The notes below the pieces were generated by a model that saw only the letters and a program-made list of their open reading frames with translations, was not told the origin of the DNA and made no database searches. Shown here piece by piece: positions 9,315 through 18,098 of a stretch of DNA of 64,000 bases. The number at the start of each line of letters is the position of its first letter. The first letter of the stretch is position 1. The DNA comes from DAOUJI01 sp965219565 (lineage in GTDB: Bacteria > Chloroflexota > Dehalococcoidia > Lucifugimonadales > JAGWBF01): the NCBI GenBank assembly GCA_965219565.1, contig OZ244780.1:2418001-2482000 (forward strand), written 5' to 3'. Both the position numbers and the translations under genes were made by a program.

Positions 9315-10223
9315 ATGCGTATCGGAGCTTTCGAAATCACAGAGCCAGTGCCTGAACTGGTCAATCCTCACGCCTTCACAATGGTGCGTCCCTGGGTGGA
9401 TGTGGGAAGCGTAGTCAGCATAGCCATGGCCCGTTTCGAGAGGCACCTCGGAGTAAAGGAATTCGGTAGGCTGGCCAGGCCCGGCAACTACTTCGACTTC
9501 ACCCGGTACCGTCCCACCAGCAGGTTCTCCAAAGGCGTCCGGGAAATCACCATACCCAACAGCGTAATCAACTACAGCCAGTCCGAAAACGGGCCGGACA
9601 TGATCTTCTTACACCTGTTGGAACCTCACGCCTTCAGCGAAGACTACACGGACTCGGTGGTGGAAATATTCAAACACTTCGGGGTGAAGCGTTACGGCCG
9701 CTTGGGGGCCATGTACGACTTTGCCCCCCACACCCGCCCCGTCATTGTCACCGGAGACTTGGGCGGCGTAGTCGCTAAAGAAGGGGCCGGAGGGCTGCGT
9801 CAGAGGACCAGCAAATACCAGGGGCCCACCAGCATCATGAACCTGGTGAGCGACGGCATTGCTAAGCTGGACCCGGCTATAGAGTCCATGAGTTTCATGG
9901 TCCACGTTCCCCAATACCTCCAGCTGGACGAGGACTACACCGGCGCCGCAAGGCTGCTGGAAGTCCTCGGGTCGATATACGACATTCCCGAGGACCTTCC
10001 ACCCTTCAGGAGAGGCAGACGACAGTATCGAGAGTTGGACAAGGCCATGGCCAGCAACCCGGAGCTTAAGGACCTGGTCACCCGAATGGAGGAGCATTAC
10101 GACTCGGAGGAGACTCAGTCCACGGACACTCCGGAAGACCCTGCCCTGTCATCGGAAGTGGAGACCTTTCTGGCGGAGATGAACCAGCTGTTCACCGACC
10201 CTGACAAGGAACGGCCCGCTTAG
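9315..10223 (+). CDS. PAC2 family protein
   Basis: A 302-residue protein with the PAC2 (proteasome assembly chaperone 2-like) fold: HAFTMVRPWVDVGSVVSIA at residues 19-37, a FDFTRYRPTSRF segment, and a later GLGAMYD-type loop (RYGRLGAMYDFAPHTRP). Homologues are widespread in Actinobacteria, Archaea and Chloroflexota; a biochemical role in bacteria is not settled. It is 17 bp upstream of the next gene and almost certainly in one operon with it. The C-terminal 60 residues are acidic and probably disordered. Confidence 0.82.
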   Translation: MRIGAFEITEPVPELVNPHAFTMVRPWVDVGSVVSIAMARFERHLGVKEFGRLARPGNYFDFTRYRPTSRFSKGVREITIPNSVINYSQSENGPDMIFLHLLEPHAFSEDYTDSVVEIFKHFGVKRYGRLGAMYDFAPHTRPVIVTGDLGGVVAKEGAGGLRQRTSKYQGPTSIMNLVSDGIAKLDPAIESMSFMVHVPQYLQLDEDYTGAARLLEVLGSIYDIPEDLPPFRRGRRQYRELDKAMASNPELKDLVTRMEEHYDSEETQSTDTPEDPALSSEVETFLAEMNQLFTDPDKERPA

Positions 10224-10240
10224 GCAGAGGCCACATATCC

Positions 10241-11005
10241 ATGGACTTGGTCTACGAACGGGGCCGCCCTGATAAGCCCAAGGGCCATGCCATAGTCTAC
10301 TTCCGCTCAGGCGGCGTTCCCGAAAAGCTTTACGCCACCTACGTTATCGTGCTCCCCATATCCGTGGACTTCGCCAAGTACGTGCCGCCCTTTCTGGCTT
10401 CGTCCCTGGGCAGCGCCGCCATAGGCGACTTGTCCGCTTTTTCCTTGCCCCCTATGCCAGAAGAAGCAGCGTCATGGGCGGAGTTGGACAGGCTGGCCGC
10501 CATACGGGACGACGACCTCATTTTCGCCGGAGACATCCTGAGCTACGACACGCCAAGGATGATGGAATCGGTGACCGAGGTGGTCCAGGCATACTCTAGC
10601 AGCTGGTCGGACGCGTCTGCTGCTCAACTTCAGCCGGAATTCCCAGAGAGCATGGAGCCAGCTTCCCAAGATGCGGTGGGAGTCAACGAGGTGCTCTTCG
10701 GCCTTCTGAGCGAGCAGGACAAGCTGGCCGAATTGTCCAAACTGGTGAGCAAACTGCGGTTCGCCGTGGAGTCCACCGACCCCCAAATTCAGGAAGACGC
10801 CAAGGGCGAAATCGAGTTGCTGACGAAGTTCCTGCCAGAAAATTATTACATCCCCGCTTTGATACAAGCGGTCTTGGACTCGTCCCTAAAAGGGGCCCGG
10901 CTTGCCAAGCTTTACCTGGACCGCTGCTACAAGCTCTCCAGCGGAGAGCTGGCCGGCGCCCAGGACCTGGAACGTCTGATAGAATCCCTCCGAGACACCC
11001 AGTAG
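10241..11005 (+). CDS. Conserved hypothetical protein, 254 aa
   Basis: I do not recognise a named family. The N-terminal half looks like a compact alpha/beta domain (GHAIVYFRSG, YATYVIVLPISVDFAKYVPPF) with a Pro-rich loop at residues 69-80. The C-terminal half is helical and acidic. There is no signal peptide. Translation follows the PAC2 gene at 17 bp, so the two products are likely to work together; recF begins 61 bp later. Confidence 0.7.
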   Translation: MDLVYERGRPDKPKGHAIVYFRSGGVPEKLYATYVIVLPISVDFAKYVPPFLASSLGSAAIGDLSAFSLPPMPEEAASWAELDRLAAIRDDDLIFAGDILSYDTPRMMESVTEVVQAYSSSWSDASAAQLQPEFPESMEPASQDAVGVNEVLFGLLSEQDKLAELSKLVSKLRFAVESTDPQIQEDAKGEIELLTKFLPENYYIPALIQAVLDSSLKGARLAKLYLDRCYKLSSGELAGAQDLERLIESLRDTQ

Positions 11006-11066
11006 AACTGGACCTTTAGCTGTCCCGGTCGCACAGCAGGTTCAAGTCCCACAACGGAGCGCCGGG

Positions 11067-12275
11067 ATGCACCTTTCCCGCCTCAGGCTGACCAACTTCA
11101 GAAACTTCTCCCACCTGGACCTGGAATTGCCGTTGGGTCTCACAGTCCTATACGGCGGCAACGCCCAGGGCAAGACCGGAATCCTCGAAGCCATCTACCT
11201 CATGTGCATAGGACGGTCGTTCCGCGCCCTTAGCGACCATGAACTCATGCGATGGGATGCCCAGGACGAAGGAACAATCCTATCCGGCGCCTTTCAAAGG
11301 GGCGATTCCAGGCTCCAGGTCATAATCGGCTACAAGAGGTCTCCGACGCCCGGCGGGGCGTCTCAACGCCGGTCAATCCGGCGGGACATCCGAGTGAACG
11401 GATCGAGACGCACCACCCCCCAGCTGGTGGGCCTGGTCAACTCAGTGCTCTTCTCAGCAAACGATATAGACCTGGTGTACGGCCCGCCTTCCGGACGACG
11501 TCGTTTCATGGACATCATGATTTCCCAAGCCGATCCGCTGTACTTCAGATCACTCCAGAGATACACCAGGGTGGTCCAGCAACGAAACCGGCTCCTCAAA
11601 GCGTTGCAGGACCACAGGGCCAATGACGACGAGCTGGAATTTTGGGACCAGGAACTGGTCCAGTACGGGACGCTCATCGTCCAACGGCGGAATCAGGCGA
11701 TGGCTGACTTATACGTTCTGGCCAAGGAGCGGCACTTGGATTTGACGGAATCCTCAGAAGAGCTGCTGTTGGAGTACAAGCCCAACGTCACTCTCCCTGA
11801 GTCGCGGGACGACGACGACATTTCACGGCAGTTTGCGGCCGCGTTGGCAAAGTCCAACGCAAGGGACAGGTCCACGGGCGCCACCGGAGTGGGGCCCCAC
11901 AGAGACGACGTAGCAATGACGGCCAACGGAGTGGATATGATCACATACGCTTCCCGTGGCCAAGCACGGACGGCGGCCCTGAGCATGAAGCTGGCCGAGG
12001 CCGAATTCCTAACGGCAGCCAAGGGAGAAAAGCCTCTGGCTCTTCTGGACGACGTGCTGTCGGAGCTGGACTGGGACCGACGGAGAAAGACACTTGAAAA
12101 GGCAGCCGACTACCAGCAAGTTGTCATGACCACCGCAGACAGGGGAGTCCTAGACGACTTCAGCGGTGTGCACGCAACCTTCTACGAAGTCCAAGCCGGG
12201 ACCGTCAGGCCGAAATCACAGCCGGACAGGGCTTCCGGCGGAGCGTCTATTCGTACAGATGAGGTTTCAGGATGA
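11067..12275 (+). CDS. recF: DNA replication and repair protein RecF
   Basis: A 402-residue SMC-like ATPase that loads RecA at single-strand gaps with RecO and RecR. Seen: the RecF N-terminus LRLTNFRNFSHLDLELP, Walker A GGNAQGKT at about residues 29-37, the ABC-type signature in YASRGQARTAALSMKLAE near residues 292-309, and Walker B LALLDDVLSELDWDRR followed by a conserved TTAD. Length is normal. Unlike the textbook dnaA-dnaN-recF-gyrB arrangement, recF lies here after a PAC2 operon and its stop overlaps the sirtuin start by four bases (ATGA), so the two are translationally coupled. Confidence 0.95.
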   Translation: MHLSRLRLTNFRNFSHLDLELPLGLTVLYGGNAQGKTGILEAIYLMCIGRSFRALSDHELMRWDAQDEGTILSGAFQRGDSRLQVIIGYKRSPTPGGASQRRSIRRDIRVNGSRRTTPQLVGLVNSVLFSANDIDLVYGPPSGRRRFMDIMISQADPLYFRSLQRYTRVVQQRNRLLKALQDHRANDDELEFWDQELVQYGTLIVQRRNQAMADLYVLAKERHLDLTESSEELLLEYKPNVTLPESRDDDDISRQFAAALAKSNARDRSTGATGVGPHRDDVAMTANGVDMITYASRGQARTAALSMKLAEAEFLTAAKGEKPLALLDDVLSELDWDRRRKTLEKAADYQQVVMTTADRGVLDDFSGVHATFYEVQAGTVRPKSQPDRASGGASIRTDEVSG

Positions 12276-13075
12276 GCCAAAGCCTTGATTTGTCGCAAGC
12301 TGTGGACAGGGCATCAGAAGCCGTTGCCAAGGCCCGCCACGTCGTTGCGCTGGTGGGGGCGGGCATGTCCGTGGAGAGCGGCATCCCTCCCTTCAGAGGA
12401 CCGGGGGGCCTGTGGACCAAGTACGGCGAGCCTACGTCCCTGGGCTACAGGGAATTCATGGACGATCCGGCTTTATGGTGGGCCAGCCGATTGGAAGAGG
12501 AGAAGACGCCAGGGAACGCAGCCTATGACATGAAGGCCGCTCTGGACGGGGCAAAACCCAATCCAGGCCACTTCGCCTTGACCGAGATGGAGCGGATGGG
12601 GGCGTTGCAGTACGTGATAACCCAGAACGTGGACAGCCTCCATTTCAGGGCTGGCAGCGTCAACGTGGCCGAGATTCACGGCAACCGCACCAAGCTCAGA
12701 TGCATCGAATGCACCCTGCGAGTCGGTAGGGACGATTTCCCTGTGGTAGAGTTCCCTCCCCTGTGCCCCGAATGCGCCGGTACAATGAAAATCGACACGG
12801 TGATGTTCGGCGAACCCATACCCGTTGACGTGCTTAAAGTGTGCCTGGACCAGGTGGACCTGTGCGACTGCATGTTGATGATAGGCACGTCGGGCACGGT
12901 CCATCCCGCGGCCGGAATGCCCCGCGCCGCCAAGGAGCGGGGCGCAGTGGTGGTGGAAATCAACCCGTCCCAGACCTCCCTCTCTCACCTTGCCGACATG
13001 ACACTTAAAGGACCTTCCGGGGAGGTCCTGCCTCTGCTGGCAGCGAAGATCAGGGACAGCCTCGGAAAGAGCTAG
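12272..13075 (+). CDS. Sir2-family NAD-dependent protein deacylase
   Basis: A 267-residue sirtuin. The NAD-binding motif GAGMSVESGIPPFRG is near residues 28-42, TQNVDSLHFRAGS and the catalytic His in EIHGNR follow, and a structural zinc site is made by CIECTL and CPECAG pairs (about residues 145 and 166). The C-terminal IGTSGTVHPAA and VEINP strands complete the Rossmann fold. It removes acyl groups from protein lysines using NAD. It is translationally coupled to recF by an ATGA overlap. Confidence 0.93.
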   Translation: MSQSLDLSQAVDRASEAVAKARHVVALVGAGMSVESGIPPFRGPGGLWTKYGEPTSLGYREFMDDPALWWASRLEEEKTPGNAAYDMKAALDGAKPNPGHFALTEMERMGALQYVITQNVDSLHFRAGSVNVAEIHGNRTKLRCIECTLRVGRDDFPVVEFPPLCPECAGTMKIDTVMFGEPIPVDVLKVCLDQVDLCDCMLMIGTSGTVHPAAGMPRAAKERGAVVVEINPSQTSLSHLADMTLKGPSGEVLPLLAAKIRDSLGKS

Positions 13076-13111
13076 CCGCGACAGAGCATCAGGCCCCGCG
13101 TCGGTGAGAAG

Positions 13112-13876
13112 CTAGGGCGGAGTCGGCGGGGCTACTTCGGGTATATCGATGGTGACCTGACTATCGAAACGGGAATACCTGTACTCAGCGTTGACGGACT
13201 TTGCCTTGTCGTCGCTCACCGTCTCATAGAAGAACTTCCTGATTAGATAGTCATCCTTACCGATATAGTACTCCACACGGAGCTCTCGAATGCTGTTGTC
13301 CCATTTCAGGTACTCTGCGTACACTCCAGATAGCTCCATCACTCTTCCGATGAGTTTGTACGATTCATGCCCGTCTACTATCTCAGGTCCGGCGAATTCG
13401 AGGGCGCTGAAGGTATCGGGGACGATGTCTATCACCTCGTTAGGGGTTTGGACGTACTTGTCAGGATACGTGATGGTCCTCCACCGTCCGGTAATGGAAC
13501 TCCCGACGTATACGACGTTGCCCACCCAGATTTCATCGAACTCGCCATCCACGTTCCCTCCAGGGCTCCAGCTGCTCACCATGCCCCCCCTTAGTCGTAT
13601 ACGGTCGGGCGCCTGGAAATCGGCGACGACGGCTCTGTCAATCGTGATGATTTCGCCGTCATCCGAACTTCCATCCTTGACTACGTCGACTGTATGGTAG
13701 TCGTATTCGACGTGGTATCCCTCCTGGTCCCTCATGACTTCAAGGGCCTTCTCAAGGACCTCCTCCGGGGTTACGGGTTTATCTGGACCGCAGGCCACTG
13801 CTGCAACAGCGATCACCATAAAGGTGACAAATTGCAGGGCCCACAATCCCATACGAATAGTCACATTGTGTTGCAT
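13112..13876 (-). CDS. Exported lipoprotein A1 (LolA/LppX-like), 254 aa
   Basis: An N-terminal signal with lipobox AVAAVAC (residues 23-29) predicts a lipid-anchored outer-face protein. The mature part begins with VTPEEVLEKALEVMRDQ and continues as an antiparallel-sheet domain resembling LolA/LppX/LprG-type lipoproteins (two tracts, the GNVVYVG strand and the GRWRTITYPD strand). It is a clear paralogue of the protein at 15552; at the DNA level the 3' 140 bp of both genes are nearly identical. This is the last gene of a run of five exported proteins on this strand. Function is unknown; a lipid or hydrophobic-ligand carrier is a reasonable but unproven idea. Confidence 0.82.
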   Translation of the reverse strand: MQHNVTIRMGLWALQFVTFMVIAVAAVACGPDKPVTPEEVLEKALEVMRDQEGYHVEYDYHTVDVVKDGSSDDGEIITIDRAVVADFQAPDRIRLRGGMVSSWSPGGNVDGEFDEIWVGNVVYVGSSITGRWRTITYPDKYVQTPNEVIDIVPDTFSALEFAGPEIVDGHESYKLIGRVMELSGVYAEYLKWDNSIRELRVEYYIGKDDYLIRKFFYETVSDDKAKSVNAEYRYSRFDSQVTIDIPEVAPPTPP

Positions 13877-13939
13877 ATCTTTTTCGCTGGTTCGCCAGGA
13901 GCCTCACTGCTGGCTGCAGTGGCTAACAACCTCTTAAGA

Positions 13940-14851
13940 CTAGTTTAGAACGGTTTCTTTATGAAGCAACCAGTCACATAGTCCAGACGTCCAAGTATAG
14001 GAACCACCTTGGCTGCCCCCGTTTGAGGTTCCTTTTACCCAGTTGTCTTCATAATGGGTAGAAGCCCCTCTTACAATAAATCCGAGGGATCCGATAGGGA
14101 TGCATGGGAAACTGTAATTTCGGAAATGGATTCTCGCAGACGTTTTTTCATATGAAATCGAACCGGAGTGTCCGCCGCTAAAATTGTCGGAGGTGCAAGA
14201 CATTGGTACGGATATATACCAACCCGTCAATTCAAGGTGGTCCTCATCACATTCGTGATCCGTCGGGTAAACCATGTTGTTCGGTTCATCGTATTGCCAT
14301 ACGACCGTTGATCTCGCCCAGTTTACATCGGCACCTACTGGGTCTTCGTACCGTGTGAGGAACGAGGCGGTAGCTGAAGGAAAGAAAAGCGGCCTATTCA
14401 AACCGGGCCCACGAGATGACGGAACGTTCTGCGCACCTTCATCCGTTATAGCTTGCCCCGGTTCCTCTTCAAGTCCCGGCCCGCCTACAATTTCCTCGGC
14501 AATTACTTCTTGCCCTGTAGTGGATAGGACACCCACTTCCACAAGCTCCACGCATTCCTCATAATCAGCTGCCAATGTCCGAAGTATCTTAGGCGATTCG
14601 CCTGGAGCACGCTCCAGGTGTGTCGTAAACCGACACCAATCTCCGACTTTCTCACCGTGATTGATCTCGCGCGAACCGTTCTCAATGGGAAATCGGTGGG
14701 ACCAATCGTATTGGACTACATTCTCTCCGGTTAAAGTCACTTCATCGTTTTCCTGAGCAAACACGGAAAAGGCAACAAACATGGAGTAAGCAGAAACCCC
14801 CGCAACCACGGCCCAGATGCCCAGCTTGATTCCATATCTTTTAATATTCAC
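13940..14851 (-). CDS. Exported protein B: shared domain plus unique C-terminal extension, 303 aa
   Basis: A Sec-type signal peptide with a hydrophobic run near residues 11-30 ends at FSVFAQ. Residues about 38-115 match the domain of the neighbouring lipoproteins C1 and C2: VTLTGENVV, two His/Pro positions, a short E-I-N-H-G turn, one Cys-Arg, then KILRTLAAD, E-E-C, a Glu-rich loop and LSTTG. The remaining 170 residues are unique, with six cysteines in all in this protein and a beta-rich, Tyr/Trp/Gly-rich composition reminiscent of secreted adhesins or lectins. I do not recognise the family. No lipobox is seen, so it is probably released. The gene is visibly AT-richer than its surroundings. 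Confidence 0.72.
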   Translation of the reverse strand: MNIKRYGIKLGIWAVVAGVSAYSMFVAFSVFAQENDEVTLTGENVVQYDWSHRFPIENGSREINHGEKVGDWCRFTTHLERAPGESPKILRTLAADYEECVELVEVGVLSTTGQEVIAEEIVGGPGLEEEPGQAITDEGAQNVPSSRGPGLNRPLFFPSATASFLTRYEDPVGADVNWARSTVVWQYDEPNNMVYPTDHECDEDHLELTGWYISVPMSCTSDNFSGGHSGSISYEKTSARIHFRNYSFPCIPIGSLGFIVRGASTHYEDNWVKGTSNGGSQGGSYTWTSGLCDWLLHKETVLN

Positions 14852-14873
14852 GGCTAACCTCCTCTAGTTCGAA

Positions 14874-15362
14874 CTACTGAGGGCTCGTGTTCTCCCCCGC
14901 CGTTGTTCGCTCTGCGTCTTCCGCATCCCTTGAGCCACTTCCGTAATATTCTGGATGCTCCTTCATGTACGCTTCCACAGTCGCTCGCTCCGCGGCCTGA
15001 TACCTTCGACCTTCCGCAGACAAGGTCCCCTCTTCTATGAGTTTCAGGCAATTTTCCTCATCGACTGCAAGTGTTCGGACGATTTTTGAGCCTTGGATTG
15101 AGTAGGAAGCCCCACGGCACTCGCCATCCACCTTTTGACCCTCGACTATCCGACGCACACTGTTTCGAAGAGGAGGTTCATGTTCCCAGCCTATCTGAAT
15201 CACATCGGGCCCGGTCAGGGTTAGTTCCTGCTCTGCCTCCTTATTGGAACCAGTTAAGGTTGGTTCCTCCCCAGCCTCCTCAGATGTGGAACATCCAAGG
15301 ATCGCCAGGGAAACCAACACTCCCAAAGCAACGACTGTAAGTTTGAATATGACTTTACCCAC
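14874..15362 (-). CDS. Lipoprotein C1 of the duplicated cassette, 162 aa
   Basis: Signal with lipobox LAILGC (Cys at residue 24). The mature region has a Glu/Thr linker, then a domain of about 75 residues: LTLTGPDVIQIGWEHEPPL, an RRIVEG turn, one ECR site, KIVRTLAVD, NCLKLIEEGTLSAEG. A Glu/Ala helix and the motif HPEYYGSGS follow. It is over 65 percent identical by eye to C2 at 16317 and shares the core with protein B immediately downstream (start 22 bp after this stop). No described family was recognised. Confidence 0.78.
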   Translation of the reverse strand: MGKVIFKLTVVALGVLVSLAILGCSTSEEAGEEPTLTGSNKEAEQELTLTGPDVIQIGWEHEPPLRNSVRRIVEGQKVDGECRGASYSIQGSKIVRTLAVDEENCLKLIEEGTLSAEGRRYQAAERATVEAYMKEHPEYYGSGSRDAEDAERTTAGENTSPQ

Positions 15363-15551
15363 GTCATCAACCTCGTTCTGACGAGCAAGATAATGATTAA
15401 AATTGTAATACTAATTATCCGACAATGCAAGTCTGTCTTGTTTAAGCCAAGTCTTGGGCCATGGGTAGGTTTACAGCCACTGCCAGCGCAGAAAAGAGCA
15501 AGTTGGAGTGACCCGGGAGGGCGTTTCTAAAAGTCGGGGCCGGGGGAGAAA

Positions 15552-16310
15552 CTAGGGCGGGGTCGGCGGGCCTACTTCAGGTATGTCGATGGTGACCGGA
15601 CTACCGAAACGGGAATACCTGTACTCAGCGTTGACGGACTTTGCCTTGTCGTCGCTTACCGTCTCATAGAAGAACTTCCTGATTAGATAGTCATCCTTAC
15701 CGATATAGTACTCCATACGGATCTCTCGAATTCTGTCGTCCCATCTCAGGAGCTCCGCGTACACTCCCGATAGCTCCGTCACCCTTCCGATGAGTTTGTA
15801 CGATTCATGCCCGTCGACGACTTCCGGTTCGGCGAATTCCAGGGCCCTGAATGAATCGGGGACAATGTCAATCACGTCGTAAAACGCTCGGGGATACTCG
15901 TCTGGATAGGTGATGGTTCGCCATCGCCCCGTGATAGGATTCCTGAGGTATTGGACATTGCCCACCCAGATTTCGTTGAACTCATTATCCACATTCCCGC
16001 CAGGCGTCAGAGTGGTTATCAGCCGCATCCGGTCAGGAGACTGAAAATCGGCGACAATGGAGACGGCCATCGTAAGACCTTCATCACCGTCAGCGTTACC
16101 GTCTCTGACTACATCGACTGGATGGTAGTTGAATTCGGCGTGGTATCCGGCGTGGTATCCGTCCTGGTCCCTCATAACCTCAAGGGCTTTCTCAAGGACC
16201 TCCTCGGGGGTTACCGGAGCATCCGGGCCGCAGGCTACTGCCACGACTGCCATGAGCGCCACCGCGCAGATCGCCAGCTGAGAGGCCTTTGACCCCGAAT
16301 TGACAACCAT
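15552..16310 (-). CDS. Exported lipoprotein A2 (paralogue of A1), 252 aa
   Basis: Signal plus lipobox VVAVAC at residues 22-27, then VTPEEVLEKALEVMRDQDG as in A1. It differs from A1 in a short duplication in the first strand (YHAGYHAEF) and in several loop residues, while the last 50 residues including YYIGKDDYLIRKFFYETV are almost identical. It begins six bases after the C2 stop, so C2-A2 form one unit and C1-B-A1 the other. Predicted to be lipid-anchored on the cell surface; ligand unknown. Confidence 0.82.
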   Translation of the reverse strand: MVVNSGSKASQLAICAVALMAVVAVACGPDAPVTPEEVLEKALEVMRDQDGYHAGYHAEFNYHPVDVVRDGNADGDEGLTMAVSIVADFQSPDRMRLITTLTPGGNVDNEFNEIWVGNVQYLRNPITGRWRTITYPDEYPRAFYDVIDIVPDSFRALEFAEPEVVDGHESYKLIGRVTELSGVYAELLRWDDRIREIRMEYYIGKDDYLIRKFFYETVSDDKAKSVNAEYRYSRFGSPVTIDIPEVGPPTPP

Positions 16311-16316
16311 ATCGTC

Positions 16317-16829
16317 CTACTTAGACCTCTCCACGTCCGGCCACGGTGTTTGGTTTGCGTCTTCCGCATCCACTGAGCCGCTTCCATAATATTCCGGGTG
16401 CTTTTCTATAAATGCCTCTTCAGTAGCTTGCTGCGCGGCGTGAAACTTGCGGCCTTCTGCGGATAAGGTCCCCTCTTCTATAAGCTCCAGACAATTTTCC
16501 AGGTCCACTGCCAATACACGGACGATTTTAGGAGTTTGGAGTAAGCCGGAAGCCCAACGGCAATCGCCGTCCACCTCCTGACCCTCTATGATCCGGCGTG
16601 AGCTGTTTCTAAGGGGCGGTTCGTGTTCCCAGCCTATCTGGATAACATCGGGGCCGGTCAGCGTTAGTTCTTGCTCTGCGTCCTTATTTGAGCCGGTCGG
16701 GGTTTGTTTCTGCTCTGTCACCTCAGAAGCAGAACACCCGACAGCAGCCAGCGACCCCAACGCTCCAACCACAACGACTAAGAGCCCTAATATGACTTTG
16801 CCCACGTCGGCCGCCTTATTTTCAAGCAC
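16317..16829 (-). CDS. Lipoprotein C2 of the duplicated cassette, 170 aa
   Basis: First gene of the exported-protein run on this strand. Signal peptide with lipobox LAAVGC (Cys near residue 32), a short Thr/Gln linker, then the same core domain as C1 (LTLTGPDVIQIGWEHEPPL, RRIIEG, DCR, KIVRVLAVD, NCLELIEEGTLSAEG). An HPEYYGSGS segment is followed by a short variable tail. Two conserved cysteines in the core (DCR and ENC) could form a disulfide. The MscS gene ends ten bases upstream, so read-through from it is possible. Confidence 0.78.
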   Translation of the reverse strand: MLENKAADVGKVILGLLVVVVGALGSLAAVGCSASEVTEQKQTPTGSNKDAEQELTLTGPDVIQIGWEHEPPLRNSSRRIIEGQEVDGDCRWASGLLQTPKIVRVLAVDLENCLELIEEGTLSAEGRKFHAAQQATEEAFIEKHPEYYGSGSVDAEDANQTPWPDVERSK

Positions 16830-16838
16830 AAGACGTGT

Positions 16839-18050
16839 TTAGAAGTCGGGGCCTTCGGCGTCGCCGCCCTCCGGGCCTGAGGTCCCTTGGCGTCGTCCGG
16901 GCCTTCGGGGCGCGCGAGGTTCTCGCCGAGACGGCGGCTCGGGGCGGGTCTGGGCGGCCCTGCCCTCTTCAGATGCCACGCCCTCGGGCGGCCCCCAACC
17001 AGGTGGAGGGCCCCAGCCTTCGGGGAACTGCAACGTACGGACGGGATAGTTGATGACGATTCCCTCTTCAGTGAACCTGGCGTGGAGCCTCTTCATCAGT
17101 TCCGACTGGAGGCTGAAGCTGGCAATCCTGTTCTTTGCCTGGACAAAGAGCCAGAAGTCCACGTTGGAGTCGCCAAAGGCGTCGAAGCCGAACCAGGCGC
17201 CGTACTCCTGTACGGCGTCGGGATTGTCCTCCAGAAGGTCGTCCATAACCTCTCTGGACGCCTGCTCGACCTGCTCCAAATCACTGTCGTAGCTGACGCC
17301 GCAAGTAAGGTAGATGTTGACGGCTTCACTCGGCGCCGCTGTGTTGGTGATGATGGTCTCGGCAAAGCGGGAATTGGGCACCACCACCAGGTTGTTCCTC
17401 CAGGTGCGTATGCGAGTGCTGCGCCAGCTCACGTCCACGACATAGCCGGATATACCACCCTCCAACTCGATGTAGTCGCCAGGCGTGACCAGCCCTTCCG
17501 TAACCACATAGGCGCCCGCAAAGAGGTTGGCCAGGGTGGGTTGAATGGCCAACGCCACCGCCAGTCCGCCGAGGCCCAGTCCAGCCACCAGGGGACTGAT
17601 ATTGATGCCCAACTGGTCCATGATCAGAATGGCGCCCAGAGCGTATATCACCACCATGGAGACCCGCCGCACCAAGGGGACCAGACGACTGCCTGAGCCG
17701 CTCTCCAAATCCTTCGACAGGTTTTCGATGTACCAATTGAGCATGGTCGGTATTATCGAACCCAGGGCCACGGTCCCCAAAAGAATCCCCATTGACACGG
17801 CAGCCGCGTCCAGGATGTCCTGTTGCCTCGCGCTCAACTCCACGGGCACGCTTACACCGAGGTAGGCTCCGAGCATCAGAAGCAGCAACGTAAAGGGGAA
17901 TTTGATGGACAGCAGCAGCCTGCCGTCCAGGTCGGTGGGCGTCCAGTGGGCGAAACGGAGAACTAGGGGGAAGATGCCTTTGTTGAAGATTAATGCCAAC
18001 AGCCCGGAAAAGCCGAATATGGAGGCTCCGATGATGAGGTCTACCCACAT
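16839..18050 (-). CDS. Mechanosensitive ion channel, MscS family
   Basis: A 403-residue MscS-type channel. About four N-terminal helices precede the pore helix (VAGLGLGGLAVALAIQPTLANLFAG, given here in part: GLGLGGLAVALAI near residues 175-190), followed by the conserved beta domain TPGDYIELEGGISGYVVDVSWR and a C-terminal ferredoxin-like domain. The last 60 residues are Pro/Gly/Arg-rich and probably disordered. It relieves osmotic downshock or acts as a small-conductance channel. It follows etfA by 48 bp on the same strand. Confidence 0.9.
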   Translation of the reverse strand: MWVDLIIGASIFGFSGLLALIFNKGIFPLVLRFAHWTPTDLDGRLLLSIKFPFTLLLLMLGAYLGVSVPVELSARQQDILDAAAVSMGILLGTVALGSIIPTMLNWYIENLSKDLESGSGSRLVPLVRRVSMVVIYALGAILIMDQLGINISPLVAGLGLGGLAVALAIQPTLANLFAGAYVVTEGLVTPGDYIELEGGISGYVVDVSWRSTRIRTWRNNLVVVPNSRFAETIITNTAAPSEAVNIYLTCGVSYDSDLEQVEQASREVMDDLLEDNPDAVQEYGAWFGFDAFGDSNVDFWLFVQAKNRIASFSLQSELMKRLHARFTEEGIVINYPVRTLQFPEGWGPPPGWGPPEGVASEEGRAAQTRPEPPSRREPRAPRRPGRRQGTSGPEGGDAEGPDF

Positions 18051-18098
18051 GGCTTACCTGCTTCCGGACCTGGGATGATCGAGCTCCGCTGGCCGCCG

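Noticed and set aside
11005..11066. tRNA-like 3' half (GGTTCAAGTCC with flanking G/C) before recF
   Set aside because: The T-loop motif is present, but the five-base T stem has two mismatches and no acceptor or anticodon arm can be found upstream. Probably chance.
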